From positions 1 to 15,948 of the forward strand of contig NZ_CASEGO010000066.1 of assembly GCF_949287625.1 (NCBI RefSeq): DNA of 15,948 bases, read 5' to 3'. The notes under the pieces were generated by a model. It did not search any database. It was not told the origin of the DNA and saw nothing but the letters and a program-made list of their open reading frames with translations. This document shows positions 7,831 to 15,298 of the stretch, piece after piece (within the stretch, counting starts at the first letter, position 1; every line of letters starts with the position of its first letter). A program made the translations under genes and the position numbers. Origin of the DNA: an uncultured Brachyspira sp. (lineage in GTDB: Bacteria; Spirochaetota; Brachyspiria; Brachyspirales; Brachyspiraceae).

Positions 7831-8931
7831 ATGAAATTTTATACAGAATCGTCTCCTCATATAAAAGACGGAGATACTACTAATAAGATAATGTTAAGAG
7901 TTATTATAGCTCTTTTACCAGCTGTTATATATAGTATTGTTTTGTTTGGTGCAAGAGTTATAGTTCTATATCTTACTGCTATTATAACTTGTATTGTTTC
8001 TACTATAATAGTAAAAAAAGTAAGAAAAAAACCTTTAGTTCCAGATTATGCTGTAACAGTTACTGCTATACTTCTTGTTATGACGCTTCCGCCTTCTGCT
8101 ACTATTACTATGGTTGTAATAGGGAGTGTAATAGCTATAGTTTTTGCTAAAGAAGTTTTCGGCGGATTAGGTTCTAATATATTCAATCCTGCTTTAGTTG
8201 GAAGGGCTTTCTTACAGGTTGCTTTCCCTGCTCAAATGACTATGTATCCTGCTCCTGCTAGAGTTCCTTTTTTGGATTTATTTGCTCCTGGTCTTCATAA
8301 TTTAGTTAATACTGTTACAGGCGGTACTCAAACTATAGATATGATGAACGCTTTAACTCAGGCAACACCTTTAACTTTTATGAAATTCACTTACAATGCT
8401 AATATAAGTACTTCATTAGCTGAACAAATAGGTTTTGAATCTCATTATTATTTACAGATGCTATTAGGAAGTACTTCAGGTGCTATAGGCGAAACTTCAT
8501 TCTTACTTCTTTTAATAGGCGGTATATATTTGCTTGCTACTAAAACTATAGATTGGAGAATTCCTTTGGGTATGTTTATTTCTTTAGTTGCTGTGAGTCT
8601 TATGCTTTGTTTAGCAACTCCTGGAAAATATCCTTCTCCTATATATCATGTATTAGCTGGAGGTTTCGGACTTGGTGCTTTCTTTATGGCTACTGATATG
8701 GTTACTTCGCCTTCAAGCCATTTAGGTGCTTGGATATACGCTCTTTTAATAGGTGCTGTTCTTGCTATATTAAGAGCTTTCGGTTCTTCTCCTGAATATA
8801 TGATGTATTCTATACTTATAGGAAATATGTTTATGCCTTTGATTGCTATGCTTACTCGTCCTTTGCCTTTCGGTAAAAAAGAGTTCCTTGCTATTAATAA
8901 AGCTAATGCTCAGAAAGAAGGAGGTAAATAA
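7831..8931 (+). CDS. rnfD: Rnf electron transport complex subunit D (membrane, flavin-carrying)
   Basis: This polytopic membrane protein (366 residues, with many hydrophobic segments) belongs to the NqrB/RnfD family. SSPHIKDGDTTNKIM at the N-terminus, GGLGSNIFNPALVGRAF (111-127) and the C-terminal TSPSSHLGAWIYALLIG are family landmarks. RnfD carries FMN bound covalently to a Thr in a D-x-x-T-x-A-T-P-L context. Here the site reads N-A-L-T-Q-A-T-P-L (173-181), giving Thr179 as the likely attachment residue, but with Asn173 in place of the usual Asp. GGAG is upstream of the start. The stop codon overlaps the rnfG start by one base (TAATG), implying coupled translation. Confidence 0.94.
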   Translation: MKFYTESSPHIKDGDTTNKIMLRVIIALLPAVIYSIVLFGARVIVLYLTAIITCIVSTIIVKKVRKKPLVPDYAVTVTAILLVMTLPPSATITMVVIGSVIAIVFAKEVFGGLGSNIFNPALVGRAFLQVAFPAQMTMYPAPARVPFLDLFAPGLHNLVNTVTGGTQTIDMMNALTQATPLTFMKFTYNANISTSLAEQIGFESHYYLQMLLGSTSGAIGETSFLLLLIGGIYLLATKTIDWRIPLGMFISLVAVSLMLCLATPGKYPSPIYHVLAGGFGLGAFFMATDMVTSPSSHLGAWIYALLIGAVLAILRAFGSSPEYMMYSILIGNMFMPLIAMLTRPLPFGKKEFLAINKANAQKEGGK

Positions 8932-9503
8932 TGAAAAAAGAAGTTGGTTATACTGCTGTTATTTCAGTTACTATTACTGCATTGCTTGCTGGTTTTTTAC
9001 TTTCATTCGTATATTCTTCTTTTGAAAAAGATATATTGGCTAACAATGAAAAAACTGTACTTAATGGTGTAAAAGCTGTTATTGAAGGTGCTGATGAACT
9101 TGAAGGACCTTTAAAAGAAAATTCTGCTTATGAATATTACATTGGAAGAAAATCTGACGGTACTGTAGTTGGATATGCTATGCTTGCTTCTGCCGGCGGA
9201 TATAACGGACAAAATAAAGTGCTTGTTGGCTTTGATGCTAATGCTGAGGTAATTACTGCTATAGTTGTTACAGAGCAGGCTGAAACTCCTGGGCTTGGTG
9301 CTAAAATTACTGAGGCTAGTTTCAGAGATCAATTCAAAGGTCAGAGTACTATAGTTCCTTTAAGCGTTGTAAAAGGAATAAAGCCTGAGGAAGCACAAGA
9401 GGCTCAGATAGCTGCTATAAGCGGTGCTACTATATCCTCTGCTTCTGTTGTTAATGCGGTTAATAGTGCTAAAGATGAGGCTGTGAATTTATTTAAAAAT
9501 TAA
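8931..9503 (+). CDS. rnfG: Rnf electron transport complex subunit G
   Basis: RnfG is a single-span membrane protein with a covalent FMN that relays electrons within the Rnf complex. The 190-residue product has one membrane segment (about 9-28), then an extracytoplasmic domain with ETPGLGAKI (118-126) and the flavin-attachment motif SGATISS (164-170), so Thr167 is the likely FMN acceptor. The ApbE recognition motif usually has Asp three residues before the Ser; here that position is Ala161. The start overlaps the rnfD stop, with GGAGG upstream. It is the last gene of the run: a strong terminator begins 23 bases after its stop codon, so rnfE, rnfA and rnfB do not follow as in the common CDGEAB order. 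Confidence 0.93.
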   Translation: MKKEVGYTAVISVTITALLAGFLLSFVYSSFEKDILANNEKTVLNGVKAVIEGADELEGPLKENSAYEYYIGRKSDGTVVGYAMLASAGGYNGQNKVLVGFDANAEVITAIVVTEQAETPGLGAKITEASFRDQFKGQSTIVPLSVVKGIKPEEAQEAQIAAISGATISSASVVNAVNSAKDEAVNLFKN

Positions 9504-9525
9504 AAGTTATATATATTCTTAAATT

Positions 9526-9572
9526 AAAAGGCTTATAAGATGTGTGTATATTCATTTTATAAGCCTTTTTAT
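9526..9572 (+). terminator. intrinsic terminator after rnfG
   Basis: AAAAGGCTTATAA (9526-9538) pairs perfectly with TTATAAGCCTTTT (9557-9569), a 13-bp stem with an 18-nt loop, followed by further T. It closes the rpmF-to-rnfG gene run. Confidence 0.85.
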
Positions 9573-9579
9573 TTTATTA

Positions 9580-9830
9580 TTTAGTATATATCTAAACAAA
9601 TATAGTTTGTCAAACTTTAGTTATTTATGAATGTAATTATGATTTATTTGTAACATAATATATTTTTGTTAATCAGTAAAATATGTTTTAGATGTATAGT
9701 AAATTACTTATTTGGTTAATAATAGGTAATTAGCCGCACGTATCGTTGACATTTGATAAGAATAAATTATACAGTGCGGGAAGGTGCCGCAGCTCGCGGT
9801 TGACAAACTTAAAAATTTTTAGTATATAAT
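9580..9830. repeat. intergenic repeat element 2: outward promoter-like ends around a GC-rich segment
   Basis: This lies between the rnfG terminator and the stop of the TPR gene. The left end (minus strand, 9613 to 9585) reads TTGACA, 17 nt, TATATA, and its spacer contains TTTGTTTAG, as in the right end of element 1. The right end (plus strand, 9800-9828) begins TTGACAAACT, has a 17-nt spacer and TATATA, and its spacer is the same as in the left end of element 1. The two elements therefore have matching ends in opposite overall orientation. Inside are an 11-bp hairpin (9702-9712 with 9721-9731, one G-U), the inverted pair CCGCAC/GTGCGG (9734-9739, 9774-9779) and a small CCGC/GCGG hairpin (9787-9799). 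No coding potential is seen. Confidence 0.6.
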
Positions 9831-9832
9831 AT

Positions 9833-12247
9833 TTAATTTAAATTATTTTTACTCATAAACTCCAAAGCCGTTTTTATATTCTCATTTGCTAATGAAACAA
9901 TACATTTTACTATCAATTTTTTATCATCTTTATTTGACATGTTATATGCTTTTTCAAAGTAAGTATAAGCCTCTTCATTTAGTTTATCAATGGTATTATT
10001 CATCTTATTAATCTGTATTTTAATATATGCTATGCTGTTATGAGCAAGTGCATGCTTATCATTTAATTTTATTGCTTCATTAAAACAAAATAATGCTTCA
10101 TTATAATATTTTAAAGCATTTTCTTTATCATTCATAGTCTGATATATATTAGCCAATTTTGTAATAGTATATCCCATACTGTCATATATTGAGGCATTGG
10201 TTAAATTGTCTTCTATATCTAAAGCAAGACCTTTGTTATAATAAACTAATGCATCATTAAGGAGTTCTATAGCCTTATTAATGTTTCCATTTTTAAGTTC
10301 ATTATTAGAATATTTTGTCTTTGAAAAACCTATTCCATTATAGGCATTTAAATAATTGGAGTTAATATCAAGTGCTCTTATAAAGTCTTCAAAGGCTTCA
10401 TTATATAGTTTTAATCCTACCTTACTTAGTCCTCTGTTATAGTATGCATCTAATGCATTATTATCTATTTCTATAACTTTGCTGTAATATTCTATTGACT
10501 TTTTATATTCTTCCATATAGTCATAGCATATACCTATATTAAGATAGGCGTCTGTATTTTCTTTATCAAGTTCTATAACATTTTTAAAATCTTCTATAGC
10601 TTCATTATATAGATTAATTTCCATTTTAGCTAAAGCTCGGTTATAGTATGCCTCTAATGAATGATTATCAAGCTCAATAACTTTAGTATAGTATTTTACA
10701 GCATTATCATAATCTTCCAAACATTCATAAGATAAAGCTAAATGATAATAAGCATATACATTTTCATTATCAAGTTCTAATACTCTCTCAAAATCTTTAA
10801 TAGCTTCTTCATAATTTTCAGTTCTGTAATATATAATTCCCCTTTCATTATAAGCATCAATATATTCATTATTTAATTCAATAGCCTTGTTAATATATTT
10901 TAAAGCCTCATCAAATTCATTTAAATAAAAATTGGTAAGCCCTCTAAAATAATAAAACTCACTGTTCTCATCATACAAAGAAATAGCCTTATCAAAATCT
11001 TCTAAAGCCTCTCTGTATAAATGTATTCTTCCCTTTAATAAAGCCCTGTTATTGTATAAATAAGCATCATTTTGTTCCAGCTCTATAGCTTTATTATAAT
11101 CTTCTAATGCTTCATCATACATCTGCATTTCATTTTTGATAAGTCCTCTGTTATTGTAAGAGTATGTATCATCTGGATTAAGATCTATAGCTTTGTCATA
11201 ATCTTTTAATGCTTCTTCGTATAATTCTAAAGCCTCTTTTGCTAATGCTCTGTTATAATAGATATATGATATATTTTCATCTTTTTCTATTATTTTTGTA
11301 TAGTATTCAATAGCTTCTTCATAATTACCCAATTTATATTCAATAAGTCCAGCGTCATTGTAAATACTTATAATATTTTCTGGATCAAACTCTATTGCTA
11401 TTTTATAATCTTCTCTTGCTTCATCATATAACTCTAAATTACTTTTTGAAAGCCCTCTGAAGTAGTAGGCATTTGATGCATTAGAATCAAGCTCTATAGA
11501 TGTATTAAAATCATTTATTGCCTCTTCGTACAAACCTAAATAAAACTCACTTAATGCTTTAAAATAAAATGCTTCGCTGTCATCTTCTCTTAATTGTATG
11601 AGTTTATTAAAATCGGATAAAGCCTCTTCATATCTTTTTAAATATGATTTAGAATGTCCTCTATAATAATATATATCTGCAATATATTCTTCTTCCGTTT
11701 TTTCTATTAAAGATAAAGCCAAGTCAAAATTTTTAATGGCCTCTTCATAGTTTGCCAAATAAAAATATCCAAGTCCCACATAATATACAGCCTCAAAATC
11801 ATCTTCATCAAACTCTAATACTTTTTTAAAATCTTCAATACCTTCTTCATATCTTTTTAAATATGATTTTGAATGTCCCCTGTTATAATATGCATCTGCT
11901 TTATCTGGAGATAATTCTATTACCTTGTCAAAATCTTTAATAGCCTCTTCATAATTTTTCAAATTAAACTTTGATATAGCTCTGTTATAATATGCGTCAA
12001 CTAATGTATTATGAGTGATGTTTATCTCTTCATCATCTATATTTCTCTCTTCGTCTTCATTTTTATTATCATCATAAGAATCACTATATATAATAAACTC
12101 TCCGTCAGAATATGCTATAATATCCTTATTATAAATATCTATAATTTCATCTAAATAAGTTATTGCTTTGTTATAGTCATTATTACTGAATGCTTCATGT
12201 CCTAAATTGAATAATCGCTCTATATTTGATTTATCATCATTATTCAT
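9833..12247 (-). CDS. tetratricopeptide-repeat protein, about 17 or more TPR units
   Basis: This 804-residue protein is almost wholly TPR. One repeat lies near residues 9-42. An acidic insert rich in Asp and Glu (about 45-80) follows, and then around 16 units in tandem with the 34-residue spacing and the YYNRxxxKxxLxxYEEAIxDFxKxIELxxxx pattern (about residues 83-640). The units become irregular towards the C-terminus. There is no signal peptide, membrane span or enzymatic domain, so it is probably a cytoplasmic scaffold for protein-protein contacts. The partner is unknown. Two units share GHSKSYLKRYEE and are also nearly identical in DNA, suggesting recent internal duplication. Long TPR-only proteins are numerous in Brachyspira (general knowledge). 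The ribosome binding site is weak, with only GCGAG upstream. The gene is divergent from the oxoacid oxidoreductase operon. Its stop codon almost touches repeat element 2, and no terminator is clear. Confidence 0.92.
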   Translation of the reverse strand: MNNDDKSNIERLFNLGHEAFSNNDYNKAITYLDEIIDIYNKDIIAYSDGEFIIYSDSYDDNKNEDEERNIDDEEINITHNTLVDAYYNRAISKFNLKNYEEAIKDFDKVIELSPDKADAYYNRGHSKSYLKRYEEGIEDFKKVLEFDEDDFEAVYYVGLGYFYLANYEEAIKNFDLALSLIEKTEEEYIADIYYYRGHSKSYLKRYEEALSDFNKLIQLREDDSEAFYFKALSEFYLGLYEEAINDFNTSIELDSNASNAYYFRGLSKSNLELYDEAREDYKIAIEFDPENIISIYNDAGLIEYKLGNYEEAIEYYTKIIEKDENISYIYYNRALAKEALELYEEALKDYDKAIDLNPDDTYSYNNRGLIKNEMQMYDEALEDYNKAIELEQNDAYLYNNRALLKGRIHLYREALEDFDKAISLYDENSEFYYFRGLTNFYLNEFDEALKYINKAIELNNEYIDAYNERGIIYYRTENYEEAIKDFERVLELDNENVYAYYHLALSYECLEDYDNAVKYYTKVIELDNHSLEAYYNRALAKMEINLYNEAIEDFKNVIELDKENTDAYLNIGICYDYMEEYKKSIEYYSKVIEIDNNALDAYYNRGLSKVGLKLYNEAFEDFIRALDINSNYLNAYNGIGFSKTKYSNNELKNGNINKAIELLNDALVYYNKGLALDIEDNLTNASIYDSMGYTITKLANIYQTMNDKENALKYYNEALFCFNEAIKLNDKHALAHNSIAYIKIQINKMNNTIDKLNEEAYTYFEKAYNMSNKDDKKLIVKCIVSLANENIKTALEFMSKNNLN

Positions 12248-12351
12248 TATAATAAACTCGCATTTTTTTAATATTATTGATTTTTTTATTATATATAAAA
12301 ATAATAATAATTACTATATATAATAAAAAAAATATTATAAAAATACTTTAG

Positions 12352-12380
12352 ATAGTTATAACTATAATAAAAAATAGTTA
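12352..12380. promoter_or_regulatory. candidate operator: repeated ATAGTTA half-sites
   Basis: ATAGTTATAACTAT (12352-12365) is a perfect 14-bp palindrome, and the half-site ATAGTTA recurs at 12374-12380. It lies between the divergent TPR gene and the oxidoreductase operon, upstream of the latter's promoter. A binding site for a regulator is possible; in such AT-rich DNA chance is also plausible. Confidence 0.3.
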
Positions 12381-12440
12381 GTATTATTCATTGACGTTTT
12401 TTTATTTTCACTTTAGATTTACATTATACTATTATAAATT

Positions 12441-12468
12441 TTGACAAAGCATTTTTTTTAAATATAAT
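12441..12468 (+). promoter_or_regulatory. consensus sigma-70 promoter of the 2-oxoacid oxidoreductase operon
   Basis: TTGACA (12441-12446), a 16-nt spacer, and TATAAT (12463-12468) match both consensus hexamers exactly. The start of transcription would lie near 12475, giving a leader of about 50 nt before the first gene. This suggests strong basal expression. Confidence 0.75.
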
Positions 12469-12523
12469 ATATCATATATATAATATTTTAAGAAAACTAA
12501 TAAAAAATGGAGGTAATAATATA

Positions 12524-12760
12524 ATGGCCAAAGGTAGAGTGAGCATTGACAGAGAGCAATGCAAGGGCTGTTCTAATTGCATATCAGTTTGTCCTACTAA
12601 GATATTATATTTAGATAAAGAAAATATGAATTCTTGGGGGTATTATCCTGCAGCAGTTACAGATATGGATAAATGCATAGGCTGTGCCAATTGTGCTATG
12701 ATGTGTCCTGATATATGTATAAAAGTTGAAAGACTGGATAAAGAGGAGGGTAATAAATAA
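12524..12760 (+). CDS. 2-oxoacid:ferredoxin oxidoreductase, delta (ferredoxin-like) subunit
   Basis: A 78-residue protein with two [4Fe-4S] motifs: CKGCSNCISVCP (Cys 13, 16, 19, 23) and CIGCANCAMMCP (Cys 51, 54, 57, 61). It is the electron-transfer subunit of a four-subunit KorDABC/VorDABC-type enzyme, passing electrons from the catalytic subunits to ferredoxin. The ribosome binding site is TGGAGGT, about 11 bases before the ATG. The stop codon directly abuts the ATG of the alpha gene. The gene order delta-alpha-beta-gamma is that of 2-oxoglutarate or 2-oxoisovalerate oxidoreductases; pyruvate oxidoreductases more often have other orders or are one fused chain. Confidence 0.9.
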   Translation: MAKGRVSIDREQCKGCSNCISVCPTKILYLDKENMNSWGYYPAAVTDMDKCIGCANCAMMCPDICIKVERLDKEEGNK

Positions 12761-13816
12761 ATGGCTAGAAAGTTAATGAAAGGAAATGAGGCTATGGCAA
12801 CAGCGGCTATTACTGCAGGATGCAAATGTTTTTTTGGTTATCCTATTACACCGCAAAATGAAATACCAGAGTTTATGTCTAAGGCTATGTATGAATCAGG
12901 CGGAGCTTTTGTACAGGCAGAAAGTGAGGTAGCTGCTATTAATATGGTTTACGGGGCTGGCGGAGCAGGAGTAAGAGCTATGACTTCTTCTTCTTCACCT
13001 GGTATTGCTTTAAAGCAGGAGGGTATATCATATTTGGCTGGTGCTGAAGTTCCTGCAGTTATACTTAATGTTATGAGAGGAGGACCTGGACTTGGAAGTA
13101 TACAGCCTGCTCAAAGCGATTATAATATGATGACTAGAGGAGGAGGAGACGGAGATTATAATTGTCCTGTTTTGGCACCTGCTAATTTGCAGGAAGCTGC
13201 TGATATGATAATGGAAGCATTTGATATAGCAGATCATTATAGAACTCCTGTTTATGTGGCTGCTGACGGTTATATTGGGCAGATGATGGAGCCTGTGGAA
13301 ATTATTTATAAACCTAAATATGAGCTTAAAGAAAAAACTTGGGCTGCTAATGGTATGCGTGGTAAGAGAGGAAAAAATCTTGTAAACTCCCTTTATTTAG
13401 AGCCTGAATTATTATACAAGCATAATATACATTTGCAGGAAAAATATGCTGAAATAAAAGAAAAAGAAGCAAGAGCAGAAAAATACTTTACAGATGATGC
13501 TGAGCTTATATTTGTATCATATGGTACAATGTCTAGGGTTGTAAGAGGTGTTGTTGATAAACTTAGAGAGGAAGGTAAAAAAGCTGGTATGATACGTCCT
13601 CAGACTTTATGGCCTTTTCCTGTAAAAGCATTTGATAATCCTAATTGTAAGATGTATGTTTCTATAGAGATGAGTATGGGACAGATGATTGATGATATAA
13701 AATTGGCATGCGAATGCAAAGCAGAAGTTAAATTTTACGGAAAAGCAGGAGGATTAGTACCTACTGCTCATGAGATAATAGAGAATGTTAGAGGTTTTTC
13801 TGGGGGTATAATATGA
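12761..13816 (+). CDS. 2-oxoacid:ferredoxin oxidoreductase, alpha subunit (VorB/KorA-like)
   Basis: This 351-residue subunit carries the pyrimidine-binding part of the thiamine-diphosphate site. Landmarks are FFGYPITPQNEIPE (24-37), QAESEVAAINMVYGA (52-66), SSSSPGIALKQEG (77-89) and RGGPGLGSIQPAQSD (106-120). The last is typical of VorB/KorA proteins. The C-terminal part matches the transketolase C-terminal-like domain. The complex oxidises a 2-oxoacid plus CoA to acyl-CoA and CO2 and reduces ferredoxin. Branched-chain oxoacids are the best guess, because the sequence resembles proteins commonly annotated as VorB, but 2-oxoglutarate cannot be excluded from sequence alone. Its ATG follows the delta stop directly, with GGAGGGT upstream. 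It overlaps the beta gene by four bases (ATGA). Confidence 0.92.
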   Translation: MARKLMKGNEAMATAAITAGCKCFFGYPITPQNEIPEFMSKAMYESGGAFVQAESEVAAINMVYGAGGAGVRAMTSSSSPGIALKQEGISYLAGAEVPAVILNVMRGGPGLGSIQPAQSDYNMMTRGGGDGDYNCPVLAPANLQEAADMIMEAFDIADHYRTPVYVAADGYIGQMMEPVEIIYKPKYELKEKTWAANGMRGKRGKNLVNSLYLEPELLYKHNIHLQEKYAEIKEKEARAEKYFTDDAELIFVSYGTMSRVVRGVVDKLREEGKKAGMIRPQTLWPFPVKAFDNPNCKMYVSIEMSMGQMIDDIKLACECKAEVKFYGKAGGLVPTAHEIIENVRGFSGGII

Positions 13817-14547
13817 TAGTATTTGAAAAGTCAAAAGGTTTAACGGATGATAGAACACATTATTGCCCTGGCTGTATGCATGGCACTTCGCAGAGAATAG
13901 TTGCCGAATGCTTGGAGGAGCTTGGGGTATTGGATAGAACGGTAGGTATAGCTTCAGTAGGCTGTTCCGTACTTGCTTATAAATATTTTAATTGTGATAT
14001 GCAGCAGGCAGCACATGGAAGAGCACCTGCAGTTGCTACTGGAGTAAAAAGAGCAGTTCCAGATAGTATTGTATTTACGCTTCAGGGTGATGGAGACTTG
14101 GCCGCTATTGGTACAGCTGAGATAATACATGCAGCAGCACGCGGAGAGAACATAACAGTAATATTTTTGAACAATGCCATTTATGGTATGACAGGCGGGC
14201 AGATGGCACCTACTACTTTGGAAGGTCAAAGAACTACAACAACTCAGGCTGGAAGAGATTTTCACAGAGCTGGTAAGCCTATAAGAGTATGCGAGATGCT
14301 TGCTACTTTAGAGGGCGCTACTTTTGTTGAGAGAGTTGCTTTAGACAGTCCTGCAAATATTAGAAAGGCTAAAATTGCTGCAAAAAAGGCTTTTGAACAT
14401 CAGATTGCAGGAAAGGGTTTTTCTATAGTAGAAATGCTTACAAGCTGTACTACTAACTGGGGAATAGCACCTACTGAATCTCATAAATGGATAAGAGAAT
14501 ATATGATACCTCATTATCCTCTTGGTAATTTTAGAAATGATGCTTAA
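13813..14547 (+). CDS. 2-oxoacid:ferredoxin oxidoreductase, beta subunit (thiamine diphosphate-binding)
   Basis: The 244-residue beta subunit binds the diphosphate of thiamine diphosphate. It shows CPGCMHG (18-24), SVGCS (48-52), HGRAPAVATG (68-77), the diphosphate/Mg motif GDGDLAAIG (92-100) and NNAIYGMTGGQMAPTT (120-135), all characteristic of the PorB/KorB/VorA family. The short, unfused form fits a four-subunit enzyme. Translation is probably coupled to the alpha gene through the ATGA overlap. The gamma gene follows after 15 bp. Confidence 0.94.
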   Translation: MIVFEKSKGLTDDRTHYCPGCMHGTSQRIVAECLEELGVLDRTVGIASVGCSVLAYKYFNCDMQQAAHGRAPAVATGVKRAVPDSIVFTLQGDGDLAAIGTAEIIHAAARGENITVIFLNNAIYGMTGGQMAPTTLEGQRTTTTQAGRDFHRAGKPIRVCEMLATLEGATFVERVALDSPANIRKAKIAAKKAFEHQIAGKGFSIVEMLTSCTTNWGIAPTESHKWIREYMIPHYPLGNFRNDA

Positions 14548-14562
14548 AAAAGGAGGGAATAT

Positions 14563-15117
14563 ATGAGTACAGAAAGAATTATTTTTGCAGGCTTCGGCGG
14601 ACAGGGTGTTATGTCTATGGGACAGATGATAGCCTATGCTGGAATGATAGAAAATAAGCATGTTACTTGGTGTCCTTCTTATGGTCCTGAGATGAGAGGA
14701 GGTACTGCTAATTGTTCGGTAGTTGTAAGTGATGAACTTGTGGGTTCTCCTATGATTTCTCATGATGCTAGTGCAGCAGTTATCATGAATCTTCCTTCTC
14801 TTACCAAATTTGAAAAAGATGTTCTTCCTAATGGAATACTTTTAATAAATTCATCTTTGATAGATAAAAAGGCTTCAAGAGATGATATAAAAGTTGCTTA
14901 TGTTGAAGCAAATAAAATAGCAGGCGATATAGGTAATCCTAAATCTGCTAATATGGTTATGCTTGGTGCTTTGCTTACACTTCATAATATAGTATCATTT
15001 GATAGTGTTCAGCAGGCATTTTTAAAAGTATTCGGCGAACGTAAGAAAGATTTTTTACCTAGCAATGAAAAGGCTTTGAATGCAGGACGCGATGCTGTGC
15101 AAGATTTGGTTTCTTAA
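14563..15117 (+). CDS. 2-oxoacid:ferredoxin oxidoreductase, gamma subunit
   Basis: A 184-residue protein with the gamma-subunit signature GFGGQGVMSMGQ (10-21) and SYGPEMRGGTANCSVVVSD (39-57), the latter typical of KorC/VorC-type subunits. The gamma domain stabilises the complex and contributes to the CoA/thiamine active-site region. Length is typical. The ribosome binding site AGGAGGG, six to seven bases before the ATG, is the strongest in the operon. The gene is last in the unit; a terminator begins 24 bases after its stop codon. Confidence 0.93.
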   Translation: MSTERIIFAGFGGQGVMSMGQMIAYAGMIENKHVTWCPSYGPEMRGGTANCSVVVSDELVGSPMISHDASAAVIMNLPSLTKFEKDVLPNGILLINSSLIDKKASRDDIKVAYVEANKIAGDIGNPKSANMVMLGALLTLHNIVSFDSVQQAFLKVFGERKKDFLPSNEKALNAGRDAVQDLVS

Positions 15118-15141
15118 AATAAAAATAATAAATACAAAAAT

Positions 15142-15178
15142 AAAAGGTGTGCATATTTATTCATGCATGCCTTTTTTT
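15142..15178 (+). terminator. intrinsic terminator after the oxidoreductase operon
   Basis: The A-rich strand from 15142, AAAAGGTGTGCAT, pairs with ATGCATGCCTTTT (15163-15175): a stem of 13 pairs with two G-U pairs and an 8-nt loop, ending in a run of seven T (15172-15178). Confidence 0.8.
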
Positions 15179-15207
15179 ATTAAAAAAATCATAATAAATC
15201 AATATAA

Positions 15208-15267
15208 ATGCTTGAAAAAAAAAAAAAAAAAAAATAGTAAAATATTGCAAAATACATATACAAGCAT
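15208..15267 (+). promoter_or_regulatory. 20-A homopolymer inside an inverted repeat; possible length-sensitive promoter
   Basis: Twenty consecutive A (15215-15234) are flanked by ATGCTTG (15208-15214) and its inverted copy CAAGCAT (15261-15267). TTGAAA at 15212-15217 could act as a -35 box, and the A-run would then fill the spacer before TAGTAA (15235-15240, spacer 17) or TAAAAT (15238-15243, spacer 20). Slippage of the run would change the spacing. It lies 56-91 nt before the start of the 52-codon gene. The promoter reading is an inference; the tract itself is plain. Confidence 0.4.
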
Positions 15268-15298
15268 GTAAAAATATTTTAACTTTAAGGAGTTTAAT

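Noticed and set aside
8843..9025. Alternative frame over the rnfD/rnfG junction
   Set aside because: It overlaps two clear genes in another frame; the stop/start overlap TAATG between rnfD and rnfG explains the region.
13954..14265. 103-codon minus-strand frame inside the oxidoreductase beta gene
   Set aside because: It lies antisense within a gene with clear family motifs; the Ser/Cys/Tyr-rich product is a shadow of codon bias.
14341..14763. 140-codon minus-strand frame across the beta/gamma junction
   Set aside because: Antisense to two well-supported genes, with no start signal and a low-complexity product.
12524..15117. Pyruvate:ferredoxin oxidoreductase
   Set aside because: The delta-alpha-beta-gamma order and the VorB/KorA-type motifs fit a branched-chain or 2-oxoglutarate enzyme better, although substrate cannot be proved from sequence.
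15208..15267. Poly-A flanked by an inverted repeat as a terminator on the minus strand
   Set aside because: The T-run would lie in the loop rather than after the stem, so it does not fit an intrinsic terminator.
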